Shown in pieces: positions 22,462 to 30,484 of a DNA stretch of 32,728 bases. The stretch's first letter is position 1. Each line of letters begins with the position of its first letter. Origin of the DNA: an uncultured Muribaculaceae bacterium (GTDB lineage: Bacteria > Bacteroidota > Bacteroidia > Bacteroidales > Muribaculaceae); NCBI GenBank assembly GCA_910577465.1, contig CAJTMM010000027.1, positions 1 to 32,728 on the forward strand, given 5' to 3'. The position numbers and the translations under genes are program-made. The notes beneath the pieces were generated by a model, which did no database searches, had not been told where the DNA came from, and worked only from the letters and a program-made list of their open reading frames with translations.

Positions 22462-25400
22462 ATGAGAAAAACAATCATTATGGCACTGTTATGTGCTGTG
22501 TGTGCGTTAACGCTGCATGCAGGTGACAGTTTTGTGCCTAAACCTATGGAGAAGGTTTCCGGTCTTGTAGAAACTATAGACAAGACTATGGACTACAAGA
22601 TTCAGGATTTATTTGAATATCCCGACGACATACCATTGACGGATAATCTCGACAACCATGGAGTCACTGTTACGGTGACGTCGGACAATGAGTCTATGAT
22701 GGCGTTCAAAAGTTACACGTATTATACTTATCTGAAATATAACCGTGTGACATTGACCCGATATAAAAATGTTGCGGGAACGGCTAATATAACCGTTACG
22801 CTCGCCTATAACGGAGATACGGTGTCTACTGTGATTCCACACGAATATTTTGAGATATTGGTCACCGACCAGTCAAAATATGCATCGACCGACAATCCCT
22901 GCCGTCTTGACATCCTTGACCCTACGTATGTGCGTGTTACCGGCAGCCAGCAGAATGTGACCAAGGCGAATGGTGAAAGCACTGTCAAGCTTGAGTTTGT
23001 TGAGATGCCGGAGTATGGCACACTTAAACAGGATACCATACATTACGACCGATTCAATACGGCATATTACCGTCCGGCGGCACTGTATACTCCTCATGAG
23101 GGATTGGACAATTATACCAAGGACCGATTCCGTTTCCGTCTGACGCTTGCCAGCGGCAATTATGCCGAGGGTACGGTGGAGGTGCTGGTGCGTAAGAATG
23201 CCCTGGTATCGCGGATAATAGAATTTTTGCCGGCTCCCGGACAGTTCACCAATGAGGCTTCGTTCCGTGATGCTTCATGCCTGATAGGTACCGGCAGCGG
23301 CACAGGCACCAGCTCGGTACCGCAAACCGACGGTCTTGTCTCGCTCGGTGGATTCGGCGGTTATGTGATAGTGGGTTTCGACCAACCGATATATAATGAT
23401 CCTCAGCATCCCTATGGCGTGGACTTCACCATAGGCGGTAATTCGTTCGTAGCCGATTACAAAGGTGTATGGACCGAACCGGGAGCCGTGATGGTGAGCC
23501 GTGATGATAATGGCAACGGAGTGGCTGACGATGAATGGTATGAGCTTGCCGGCAGTGACTATTGGTTCAGTACCACGCATCGTAATATAGCAATGACATA
23601 TACCGATCCTGCCTATAATGGCCGTTACACTGTGCCTTGGACAACTGACAACGGACTTGACGGCGCTCTTCTCACCAACCAGTTTCATGAACAGCCATAT
23701 TTCCCCGATCCGGCGATATATCCTGTTGCCGCTGATAAAATCAAGGATGGCAAACTTACATATAACGGTACGTTGATACGTTCGTCGCTTGACAAGCGTG
23801 TGCCTTCGTATATAGAGTTTTACCGGTGTCCCGCTTTCGGCTATTGCGATAACAAGACAAAGCAGAATGGCGATTTGACCACGGCTTATAACCCTTATTA
23901 TGATGATGAGAAGGGAAAATCGACCGACGGATTTGATATAAGTTGGGCGGTTGATAAGAATGGTAATTATGTGGATCTGGACCGTGTGGACTTTGTGAAG
24001 ATTTATACCGCCGGAGCTGTCAATGCCGGATGGCTCGGAGAATGGTCGACCGAGGTCACCGGTGTCGGTATATCCAATCCCGACCCTGCGTATGTGCCGC
24101 AGGATTACTATATCAATTATGCCGGCATTACACAATTGCAGGTGCCGGTGGGTGCGCAGTGTCAGTATGAGGGTCTGGCGTTCAAGAACGGTAGGCCTAT
24201 CCGTGAGGGAGAACCCCGGTGGTGGGTCGACGATGAGTCGATAGGTACAATTGACAATACCGGACTGTTCACCGGCAAGGCAATAGGTAGTACGGTAATT
24301 CATTTCCAGCAATATGCAGATGCTCCCGCCGATGAGTTTGATGTGGAAGTTGTGGCGATGACAGGTGTCATGATTGATATAGAGGGCAATGCCTCGACTG
24401 TGTCCAATGATTCCATAGCGTGCGTGCAGGGCGAGACGATATATATCAATGTGGAATCGCTCACTCAGAACAAGTCCCAGCTCAATGGTACTTCGTCCAA
24501 CCGTTATATATACGATAATTATACATGGACCAATACCAATCCTGAGGTGGGTACAATAGACAACGGGACGTTCAAGGCATTGACGCCGGGAGAAACGTTG
24601 CTGACGGTGTATTCAGGCGTAGACGGGTCGTTGAGCGATGCTATTAAAGTGACTGTACTGGAAATTCCTGAACCGGAATTGATAAACAATCCGATAAGAG
24701 TCCCTTATCATGCCGCCAAGGCATCGTACACCAACGACAAACTGTTTACTACCGGAAATAACGCGCGTGTGAATATGCTGTCGTTGCAATCGCCTGTCGA
24801 ATCTAATATGCTGCTGAATAACAATGTACTGGATGTGGATTTCTCGTCGATTGAATTCGGTGTGTATCCGGTGCATTTCGATACGCGTACATACGGAGTG
24901 GACAAGGCTTTTGATACCTCATTTGAGTATTATGCCGACAATCATGCGACTTCGCGTCAGCTGCTGGCTGTATGTGCGGGAAGTTTGAAGGGCGTGGCAA
25001 CGGAATCGGCTGCGGTAAGTGATTATGATGCGGTGCTTGCATCAGGTGATGCCTGCGATATGGTTGCGCAAGGGGCGTATGTGTGGGTGGCAAAAGGTGC
25101 ATCGCTCGCACGCTATAATGTGGCATTGGGAACTACTGTCGCGGAAAGGTCTTTGACTGCCGCCGGCGGCCATAAGATAGCTCTGTACGCCGACCGCTTG
25201 CTGGCTACTGACGGTAAACGTGTGCGCCGGTATTACAAGACTGACCTCGAGCCGTGTGGCGAGTATGTGGCAGGATATGATGTGCGGGCGTTGGCTGTGG
25301 ATGATGACCGAGCCTGGGTGCTGACCGGCAATGGTGTCGAGTGTATAGACATTGACCGTATGGTTGCGGTTTCTTCGGTGGAGTTTGATGCTGCTTCCTT

Positions 25401-26694
25401 GTCAGATGAAGTGCTGTGTTTCGATGCCGCGCTGTATCTGCCGGCTGCCAAGGGCGAGGACCTGGCATTGACCATTGTGTCCGATGGTAAGGCATCGGGG
25501 AGTGTGTGTGCGGGAGCTGTCTCTTCGGGAGTCGCTGTCCTTGATGCCCGGTCGGGACGTGTGGGCGTGTGGGACTCCAATGGTCTGTTACACTGGTATG
25601 ATGTGTCGGCAGGTACATGGACGGAACCGGTGGATGCGTGTGCGCGTGCTTCGGTGCCGGTACCTGTGCATGCGACATCGGATGCTGCCGACGGACGTGT
25701 TTATGCCGCTTCCGACAAGCTGTATGTGCTTGATTTTGACGGAGCGCTGATTAATACCGTGGAGATAAATCCGGAAGTGATGTGCCTGATGGATTCGGTA
25801 GGTAATAATGTGGCACCGGTTCTAAAGGCACTCAATCCCACTACCGTGTATGAGTATACAACCACAGTGTCGACATCGACACGCACCAAGACGGGGTTCT
25901 GTACCGACCAGGAGGGTAGCTATGATGTGTATCCGAGAGTTACGGATGAGATGTCGGATTGGTTGCAGACGGCGGAACGTCTTGACAATGGCAATCTTCG
26001 TCTTGGAGTGAAGCCTATGGTTACGGTCGATGCCGATTCGCTGGTGTATCTTCCGGTGGAATGCATAGACCATGCGGGAGCTTCGGTCATGACAGCCATA
26101 CCGTATAAGATTATGCCCCGACTTTACAAACCGCTGATTGTGGATTATCGTGTGGAGGGAACTGCCGAGACGGATTTCGAACATAAGGTAAATCTTTCGG
26201 AGGTTTTTGTTAACCAAGGTACTGCCACAGTGCAACGCACGTATAAGTGTACCGGAGAGTTGGTGGGCCATACACTGCCGACCTCAGTGGATGTGTCTCT
26301 GAATGGCGACACCCTTTCCATAAAGGCTCCTGCCGGCACTTCGGCAACAGGTGATATAAAGGTGAACCGTACGATAGCCCATACGTCGAATGCGTCGTAT
26401 CTGCCTAAGACGTTCTCAACGGTGATACCGGTGAATATTTCAGCGACGTCGGGTATCGATGATGTCGCATACAATACGGTGCGTGTGTATCCCAATCCGG
26501 CTACGGAATATATCACAATCGACTGTGAGGGTGATGCTGTAGTGGAGGTATATGCATTGTCGGGAGCGCGTGTGATAAAGACATCTGTGGCGCATGGCGG
26601 GATGGTGAATGTAGCCATGCTTCCATGCGGTACTTATGTGGTGCGCGTAAATGATGGTATGTCGGTGCGCACTGCCAAGTTGATTAAACGATGA
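22462..26694 (+). CDS. Giant (1410 aa) multidomain surface protein of the B12 operon with T9SS tail
   Basis: Exported protein with signal peptide MRKTIIMALLCAVCALTLHA; the ATG at 22462 is chosen for this, 28 bases after the previous stop. Layout: beta-rich cadherin/PKD-like region (about 50-245); a module (250-535) with FLPAPGQFTNEAS, VSLGGFGGYVIVGFD, DFTIGGNSF, PGAVMVSRDDNGNGVADDEWYELAGSDYW and GWLGEWSTEVTGVG, colinear with the operon lipoprotein at 19400; two Big_2-type Ig domains (550-631, 634-736); a propeller-like stretch (830-1110; MVAQGAYVWVAKG, IALYADRLLATDGKRV, LAVDDDRAWVLTGNGVECI); further Ig-like sequence; and a classic T9SS type A sorting domain (1332-1410, VRVYPNPATEYITI to KLIKR). 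It appears to combine the elements that its operon partners carry separately. Function unknown; a secreted corrinoid-capture scaffold is my inference. Confidence 0.82.
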   Translation: MRKTIIMALLCAVCALTLHAGDSFVPKPMEKVSGLVETIDKTMDYKIQDLFEYPDDIPLTDNLDNHGVTVTVTSDNESMMAFKSYTYYTYLKYNRVTLTRYKNVAGTANITVTLAYNGDTVSTVIPHEYFEILVTDQSKYASTDNPCRLDILDPTYVRVTGSQQNVTKANGESTVKLEFVEMPEYGTLKQDTIHYDRFNTAYYRPAALYTPHEGLDNYTKDRFRFRLTLASGNYAEGTVEVLVRKNALVSRIIEFLPAPGQFTNEASFRDASCLIGTGSGTGTSSVPQTDGLVSLGGFGGYVIVGFDQPIYNDPQHPYGVDFTIGGNSFVADYKGVWTEPGAVMVSRDDNGNGVADDEWYELAGSDYWFSTTHRNIAMTYTDPAYNGRYTVPWTTDNGLDGALLTNQFHEQPYFPDPAIYPVAADKIKDGKLTYNGTLIRSSLDKRVPSYIEFYRCPAFGYCDNKTKQNGDLTTAYNPYYDDEKGKSTDGFDISWAVDKNGNYVDLDRVDFVKIYTAGAVNAGWLGEWSTEVTGVGISNPDPAYVPQDYYINYAGITQLQVPVGAQCQYEGLAFKNGRPIREGEPRWWVDDESIGTIDNTGLFTGKAIGSTVIHFQQYADAPADEFDVEVVAMTGVMIDIEGNASTVSNDSIACVQGETIYINVESLTQNKSQLNGTSSNRYIYDNYTWTNTNPEVGTIDNGTFKALTPGETLLTVYSGVDGSLSDAIKVTVLEIPEPELINNPIRVPYHAAKASYTNDKLFTTGNNARVNMLSLQSPVESNMLLNNNVLDVDFSSIEFGVYPVHFDTRTYGVDKAFDTSFEYYADNHATSRQLLAVCAGSLKGVATESAAVSDYDAVLASGDACDMVAQGAYVWVAKGASLARYNVALGTTVAERSLTAAGGHKIALYADRLLATDGKRVRRYYKTDLEPCGEYVAGYDVRALAVDDDRAWVLTGNGVECIDIDRMVAVSSVEFDAASLSDEVLCFDAALYLPAAKGEDLALTIVSDGKASGSVCAGAVSSGVAVLDARSGRVGVWDSNGLLHWYDVSAGTWTEPVDACARASVPVPVHATSDAADGRVYAASDKLYVLDFDGALINTVEINPEVMCLMDSVGNNVAPVLKALNPTTVYEYTTTVSTSTRTKTGFCTDQEGSYDVYPRVTDEMSDWLQTAERLDNGNLRLGVKPMVTVDADSLVYLPVECIDHAGASVMTAIPYKIMPRLYKPLIVDYRVEGTAETDFEHKVNLSEVFVNQGTATVQRTYKCTGELVGHTLPTSVDVSLNGDTLSIKAPAGTSATGDIKVNRTIAHTSNASYLPKTFSTVIPVNISATSGIDDVAYNTVRVYPNPATEYITIDCEGDAVVEVYALSGARVIKTSVAHGGMVNVAMLPCGTYVVRVNDGMSVRTAKLIKR

Positions 26695-26734
26695 GATATT
26701 ATTTTGTGTAAATAGTTCTTTTCTGTCGAAAAGA

Positions 26735-26770
26735 GGGCGGCGGTTATATGTGATATATGGCCGCCGCTGT
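26735..26770. terminator. Terminator hairpin at the end of the B12 operon
   Basis: GCGGCGG (26737-26743) pairs with CCGCCGC (26761-26767), with a second inner TATAT/ATATA stem. It lies between the convergent B12 operon and hydrolase gene and may serve both; U-rich stretches follow on each side but are not pure. Confidence 0.55.
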
Positions 26771-26793
26771 TATTGTTGTATGGTGTGAGGGTG

Positions 26794-28155
26794 TCAGCGG
26801 GTGGGGGCGGGTATGGTGAGGAGGAAGTCGGCTATGTCGTTGAGTACGGTGGGGGAGATGGTCTGTGATATGGAGCCGTATTGGAATGACTGCCGGCGCG
26901 ATGCAGATTCCTGGAACAAATGGTTGAGCGCGGGGTAGGCTATGACCTTGGCATGCGGCACGGCTTGATGGATGGCGTTGAGGTTAGGCTCGGCGTCGAC
27001 CTGCACGTCCCACAGTCCGTTGAGTGCCAGCATGGGACAGCGTATCTCCTTGAGGTAGGGCGCGGGGTCGTATGCCATGAATGCGCGGTACCATGGTGTG
27101 GATGTCTGCTGTATGGATGCCAACCGATGGTCGGGGTCGGTGACGATGTCGCTCAGCAACGACATGAGCCGTGGCTCGAGCTGCTGTGTGGATATGGTGG
27201 TATCAGCCAACAGGGTGAATGCCTGCCGGAGGGAATCGCGGTGTGCGGGGGTGACGGGAGTGCCGCTGAGTTCGGCTATCATCTCGTTCTGGCGTACCAT
27301 TATGTCGGAGCCTTTGAGGGCGGGTCCGGCAAGGGATATTATGAAGTCGACTTCCGCCGGGTGCGTGGCGGCATCAATCATGGCTATGGCTCCCCCTTCG
27401 CTGTGTCCGAGTATGCCTATGGGGCGGTGGCGCAGCATGTCGAGACCGCGCAGGTAGCGCAGTGCCGCGAGAGCGTCGGTGGCGAAGTCGAGGGTGGTAT
27501 CGTGGGGCGAGCCGGCATCGGAGCCGCCGCATCCGCGGGCGTAGCGCAGCACTGCCCATCCGCAGTGTGTGAGGAAATCGGCTATCACGGCAAACGGCTT
27601 ATGACCCATGATCTCTTCATCGCGGTTATGTGCGCCGGAACCGCTCACCAGCACTACAGCTCCGGCGGGTGTGCCCGACCATGGATAGGTGAGGGTACCG
27701 GCGAGTGTGAGGGTGCCGTTGCGGAAGGTTATGTCGTCGCTGTTGTATAGAAACGGGGGTTGGGGTGTCTGCGGGCGGTAGACTTTAGCATCGTCCTCCG
27801 TGGCGGGGAGCAGCGCTATGCTGAATTTGTTGCCGCCTTGTGTGAGCGTGCCGTCGATTTTACGCGGGGTACCGGATATGGTGCCGGTGTAGCGCAGCCC
27901 TATACCGGCGACTTCGACGGTGAGGGTGTCGGTGTGCGCGCGTACCGTGGTGAGCGGCAAGAGCGGTATCGGCTCGGCGGTCTGCGCGGGGCTGTAGAGG
28001 TTGCCGGAAAGGTTGCCGGGTGCGGTCTCCTCGATATGGAACACTATGGGCAGCATTGCCAACTGTCCGCGCCACCATCCGGCAAAGGGTGATTGCGCCG
28101 TGGCTGCCATGATTGTCGCCACTACGGCTATTATGGTGAAAAGGGTGCGTCTCAT
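26794..28155 (-). CDS. Secreted alpha/beta hydrolase
   Basis: A 453-residue exported serine hydrolase. The ATG at 28155 begins a signal peptide (MRRTLFTIIAVVATIMAATA); the frame stays open upstream, but that part is arginine/histidine-rich and runs across xseB and xseA. After an N-terminal beta domain of about 140 residues (FAGWWRGQLAMLPIVFHIEE), the catalytic domain starts with GTLTYPWSGTPAGAVVLVSGSGAHNRDE. The nucleophile is the serine of GHSEGG near residue 250, the acid is probably the Asp of NGLWDVQVD, and the base the His of ALNHLFQ. The family resembles dienelactone-hydrolase-like and acyl-aminopeptidase-like esterases of Bacteroidetes. Substrate cannot be predicted. It probably follows xseB in the same transcription unit at 83 bases. 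Confidence 0.87.
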   Translation of the reverse strand: MRRTLFTIIAVVATIMAATAQSPFAGWWRGQLAMLPIVFHIEETAPGNLSGNLYSPAQTAEPIPLLPLTTVRAHTDTLTVEVAGIGLRYTGTISGTPRKIDGTLTQGGNKFSIALLPATEDDAKVYRPQTPQPPFLYNSDDITFRNGTLTLAGTLTYPWSGTPAGAVVLVSGSGAHNRDEEIMGHKPFAVIADFLTHCGWAVLRYARGCGGSDAGSPHDTTLDFATDALAALRYLRGLDMLRHRPIGILGHSEGGAIAMIDAATHPAEVDFIISLAGPALKGSDIMVRQNEMIAELSGTPVTPAHRDSLRQAFTLLADTTISTQQLEPRLMSLLSDIVTDPDHRLASIQQTSTPWYRAFMAYDPAPYLKEIRCPMLALNGLWDVQVDAEPNLNAIHQAVPHAKVIAYPALNHLFQESASRRQSFQYGSISQTISPTVLNDIADFLLTIPAPTR

Positions 28156-28238
28156 GCCATATATGACGCGGAATATGCGGAATAGTTGCACTCCCGGTGT
28201 ATGAAAAAACGGTGTGCGCGGGAAATGTGCCGGAAGGT

Positions 28239-28463
28239 CTATTTCTCGAGGTCGGCGAGGATGGTGCGCAACTCCTGGTCGGTGGCGGTGAGACGCGCGC
28301 GGCATTCGCGCAGCAGCTCGGTGGCACGGCGGGTGTAGGCGGTGAGGGCGTCTATGTCGCAGGCGTCGGACTGCATGTTGCGCAATATGGCGTCGAGCTC
28401 TGCCACGGCTTGGTTGTACGACAGTTCGGCTACGGGTGTGAACTTGGGTTGGTTTGTTTCCAT
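28239..28463 (-). CDS. xseB: Exodeoxyribonuclease VII small subunit
   Basis: A 74-residue helical protein that binds in several copies to XseA to form the exonuclease acting on single-stranded DNA from both ends. The conserved core is YNQAVAELDAILRNMQSDAC, then LTAYTRRATELLRECRARL, ending ADLEK; size and helix pattern are typical. Nine bases separate it from xseA upstream. Confidence 0.93.
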   Translation of the reverse strand: METNQPKFTPVAELSYNQAVAELDAILRNMQSDACDIDALTAYTRRATELLRECRARLTATDQELRTILADLEK

Positions 28464-28472
28464 GTGTTGGTG

Positions 28473-29780
28473 CTATGCTTTTGTGTCGGTGAGTGTGGAT
28501 GTGAATGAGCCGTGTGCCACAGTGGTGGTCAATTCGGCACCGGCGGGCAGGGCGGCGGGGTCGGTGACGGCGCGTCCCTGATAGGTGGTTATGGAATAAC
28601 CGCGGCTCAGTGTGGCTTCGGGGGATAGTGCCTTGAGCAGCGAATGGCGTGAGCTGAGACGCTCGGCGGCGCGTGTGGTGGCGTTGTGTGCCGCCGTGCC
28701 TATTGCCTGTATGGTGGCGTTGAGACGGGTCAGCTCCGGAGCTATGCGACCGGTGCGGCTTGCCGCGAGAGTGAGAGTAGCCTGTTGCAGATGGTGTTGC
28801 GCCCGTGTGATGGCTGCCTGCGGTGCCACGTCGAGGGTGCTCTGCATGTATGCGAGCTGTGTGTGCGACGACGCTATGCGGTCGGTGGCGCACTGTAGAA
28901 TCTCGGCGCAGGTCCGGCGCAGGTAGTCAAGCGCCGCCGTGCCGCGTGCTATGAGCCATTCGGCGGCGGCAGTGGGTGTCTTTACGCGCATGTTTGCCAC
29001 ATAGTCGAGCACCGTCACGTCGCGCTCGTGGCCTATGCCCACAATCACAGGCAGAGGGAACTGTGCCACGTTTGCCGCCAGGTTGTAGTCGTCAAAAGCC
29101 GCGAGTTCGCTTGTGGCGCCGCCGCCGCGTATTATCACCACTCCGTCCCATAGGTGCGATTCGGCGGCTATGGCATCGAGGGCGGCTATTACCGACGGTA
29201 CGGTGTTGGCACCCTGCATCATGGCGGGGAACAGACGTATGGAAAACCTGAGCCGCTGGCTGTTGGTGAACAGCTGATGTATGAAATCGCCGTAACCGGC
29301 AGCCCCGGGTGCCGATATCACGGCAATGCGGTTGGGCGTGTCAGTCCATTCGAGACTGCGGTTGAGGTCGAGCACCCCCTCGCGTTGCAGCCGTTGCAGA
29401 ATCTCGCGCCGGCGGCGTTCGGCCTCGCCCATGGTGAAAGCCGGGTTTATTGCCGATATGATAAACGACATGCCGAATGCGCTGTGGAAGTTGACCGAGC
29501 CGCATACCATCACTTTCAGCCCGCTTTCGAGACGTTGGTTGGTGGCGGCGTAAAATTCGGCGTTGATACGGGCAAACATGTTTGCCCAGATGGCGGCGCG
29601 CATGCGGGCGTTGACCGCGCCCGTGTCGGGGTCTTTCTCTATCAGCTCCATGTAGCAGTGACCGTGGTTGACTCGCAGGTCAGAGAGTTCCGCCACCACC
29701 CACACATTCTGCAAGGCGGGTGTGGCAAGGGTCTGTGCCACGCGGCGGTTGAGTTGCTGCAAGGTCAGTGCCGAAGCCAT
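28473..29780 (-). CDS. xseA: Exodeoxyribonuclease VII large subunit
   Basis: Catalytic subunit of exonuclease VII, which degrades single-stranded DNA to oligonucleotides in both directions. The 435-residue protein has an N-terminal OB-fold (VWVVAELSDLRVNHGHCYME), followed by the catalytic domain: NRIAVISAPGAAGYGDF, the glycine-rich VVIIRGGGATSELAAFDD near residue 212, and PVIVGIGHERDVTVLDYVA. A long helical C-terminal part that binds the small subunit follows, rich in alanine and histidine. Length is normal. It starts seven bases after the DUF3256 stop codon, so the operon runs DUF3256, xseA, xseB. Confidence 0.95.
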   Translation of the reverse strand: MASALTLQQLNRRVAQTLATPALQNVWVVAELSDLRVNHGHCYMELIEKDPDTGAVNARMRAAIWANMFARINAEFYAATNQRLESGLKVMVCGSVNFHSAFGMSFIISAINPAFTMGEAERRRREILQRLQREGVLDLNRSLEWTDTPNRIAVISAPGAAGYGDFIHQLFTNSQRLRFSIRLFPAMMQGANTVPSVIAALDAIAAESHLWDGVVIIRGGGATSELAAFDDYNLAANVAQFPLPVIVGIGHERDVTVLDYVANMRVKTPTAAAEWLIARGTAALDYLRRTCAEILQCATDRIASSHTQLAYMQSTLDVAPQAAITRAQHHLQQATLTLAASRTGRIAPELTRLNATIQAIGTAAHNATTRAAERLSSRHSLLKALSPEATLSRGYSITTYQGRAVTDPAALPAGAELTTTVAHGSFTSTLTDTKA

Positions 29781-29787
29781 GGGAGCA

Positions 29788-30435
29788 TTATTTTACGGGG
29801 GCGAATTTCTTTCCGTCCCAGCGGTAGCTCAGTGAACTGAACAGATAGGGGCGGACGGTTTCGTAGATTTCCTCCGACAGGAAGCTGCCGGTGTTGTTGG
29901 TGAGGGTGAGTGTCGCCGTGCCGGGGTCGTAGCTGTAGCTGATGAGGAGGAAGGGAACCAACGATTCCACATCATCGCTGTTTTTGCGTCCATCGGCAGT
30001 GAGCCAGTCGCGCAGCAACGGTTTGTTGAACGTCTTAGCGGTGACATTTGCCGTCCAGTCCTTGGAGTACAGAGCCATTTTGCTGTCGGGCGCGGGTGTC
30101 GCCACGGTGGTTATCACGGCTATTATGGTGTCGGAGCCTGCGGGGAGCAGCGAGAGCTGATAGTCCGACGCTTCGGTCATGCTTATGGTCATGGATAGCG
30201 GTGCGAGAGCGGTGATCCGCGACTTGCCTTTAAGGGCGTTGGTCGACGGGGTGGTCATGCCGCTGTTGAAATAGTCCACCATGTCCAGACGGGCATTGTT
30301 GTCAAGCATCGGAAACACCTGCCGCGGAGCCTTGGTGAAAGCTCCGGTGGCGGTGAGCTGCGCCTGCGCGCATGGAGCAACGGCGATTGCCGTTGCTGCC
30401 GTGACGGCGAGTAATATGTTGCGTAGAAGAGTCAT
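29788..30435 (-). CDS. DUF3256 family secreted protein
   Basis: A 215-residue exported protein of the Bacteroidetes family DUF3256. A signal peptide (MTLLRNILLAVTAATAIAVA to QAQ) is followed by APRQVFPMLDNNARLDMVDYFNSGM, the stretch found in this family, then strands such as SRITALAPLSMTISMTEAS and SLVPFLLISYSYDPGTATLT, and a C-terminal YRWDGKKFAPVK. No enzymatic motif is visible. It should be periplasmic or outer-membrane-associated. It precedes xseA by seven bases. Function unknown. Confidence 0.87.
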   Translation of the reverse strand: MTLLRNILLAVTAATAIAVAPCAQAQLTATGAFTKAPRQVFPMLDNNARLDMVDYFNSGMTTPSTNALKGKSRITALAPLSMTISMTEASDYQLSLLPAGSDTIIAVITTVATPAPDSKMALYSKDWTANVTAKTFNKPLLRDWLTADGRKNSDDVESLVPFLLISYSYDPGTATLTLTNNTGSFLSEEIYETVRPYLFSSLSYRWDGKKFAPVK

Positions 30436-30476
30436 AGCTTAGGTGCGCTGATGGGTTTTGTTGAATCAGTTCTATG

Positions 30477-30484
30477 CAAAGTTA
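30477..30484 (-). promoter_or_regulatory. Putative -7 box for DUF3256-xseAB
   Basis: TAACTTTG on the minus strand 41 bases upstream of the DUF3256 ATG, overlapping the stop codon of the helicase gene. A -33 match is not clear. Confidence 0.38.

Noticed and set aside
23275..24312. 345-codon minus-strand frame inside the giant protein gene
   Set aside because: Antisense to the conserved module, whose motifs repeat in another gene; no motif of its own.
28156..28893. N-terminal extension of the alpha/beta hydrolase frame
   Set aside because: It is rich in Arg, His and Ser, crosses xseB and part of xseA in another frame, and ends at a proper signal peptide with its own ATG.
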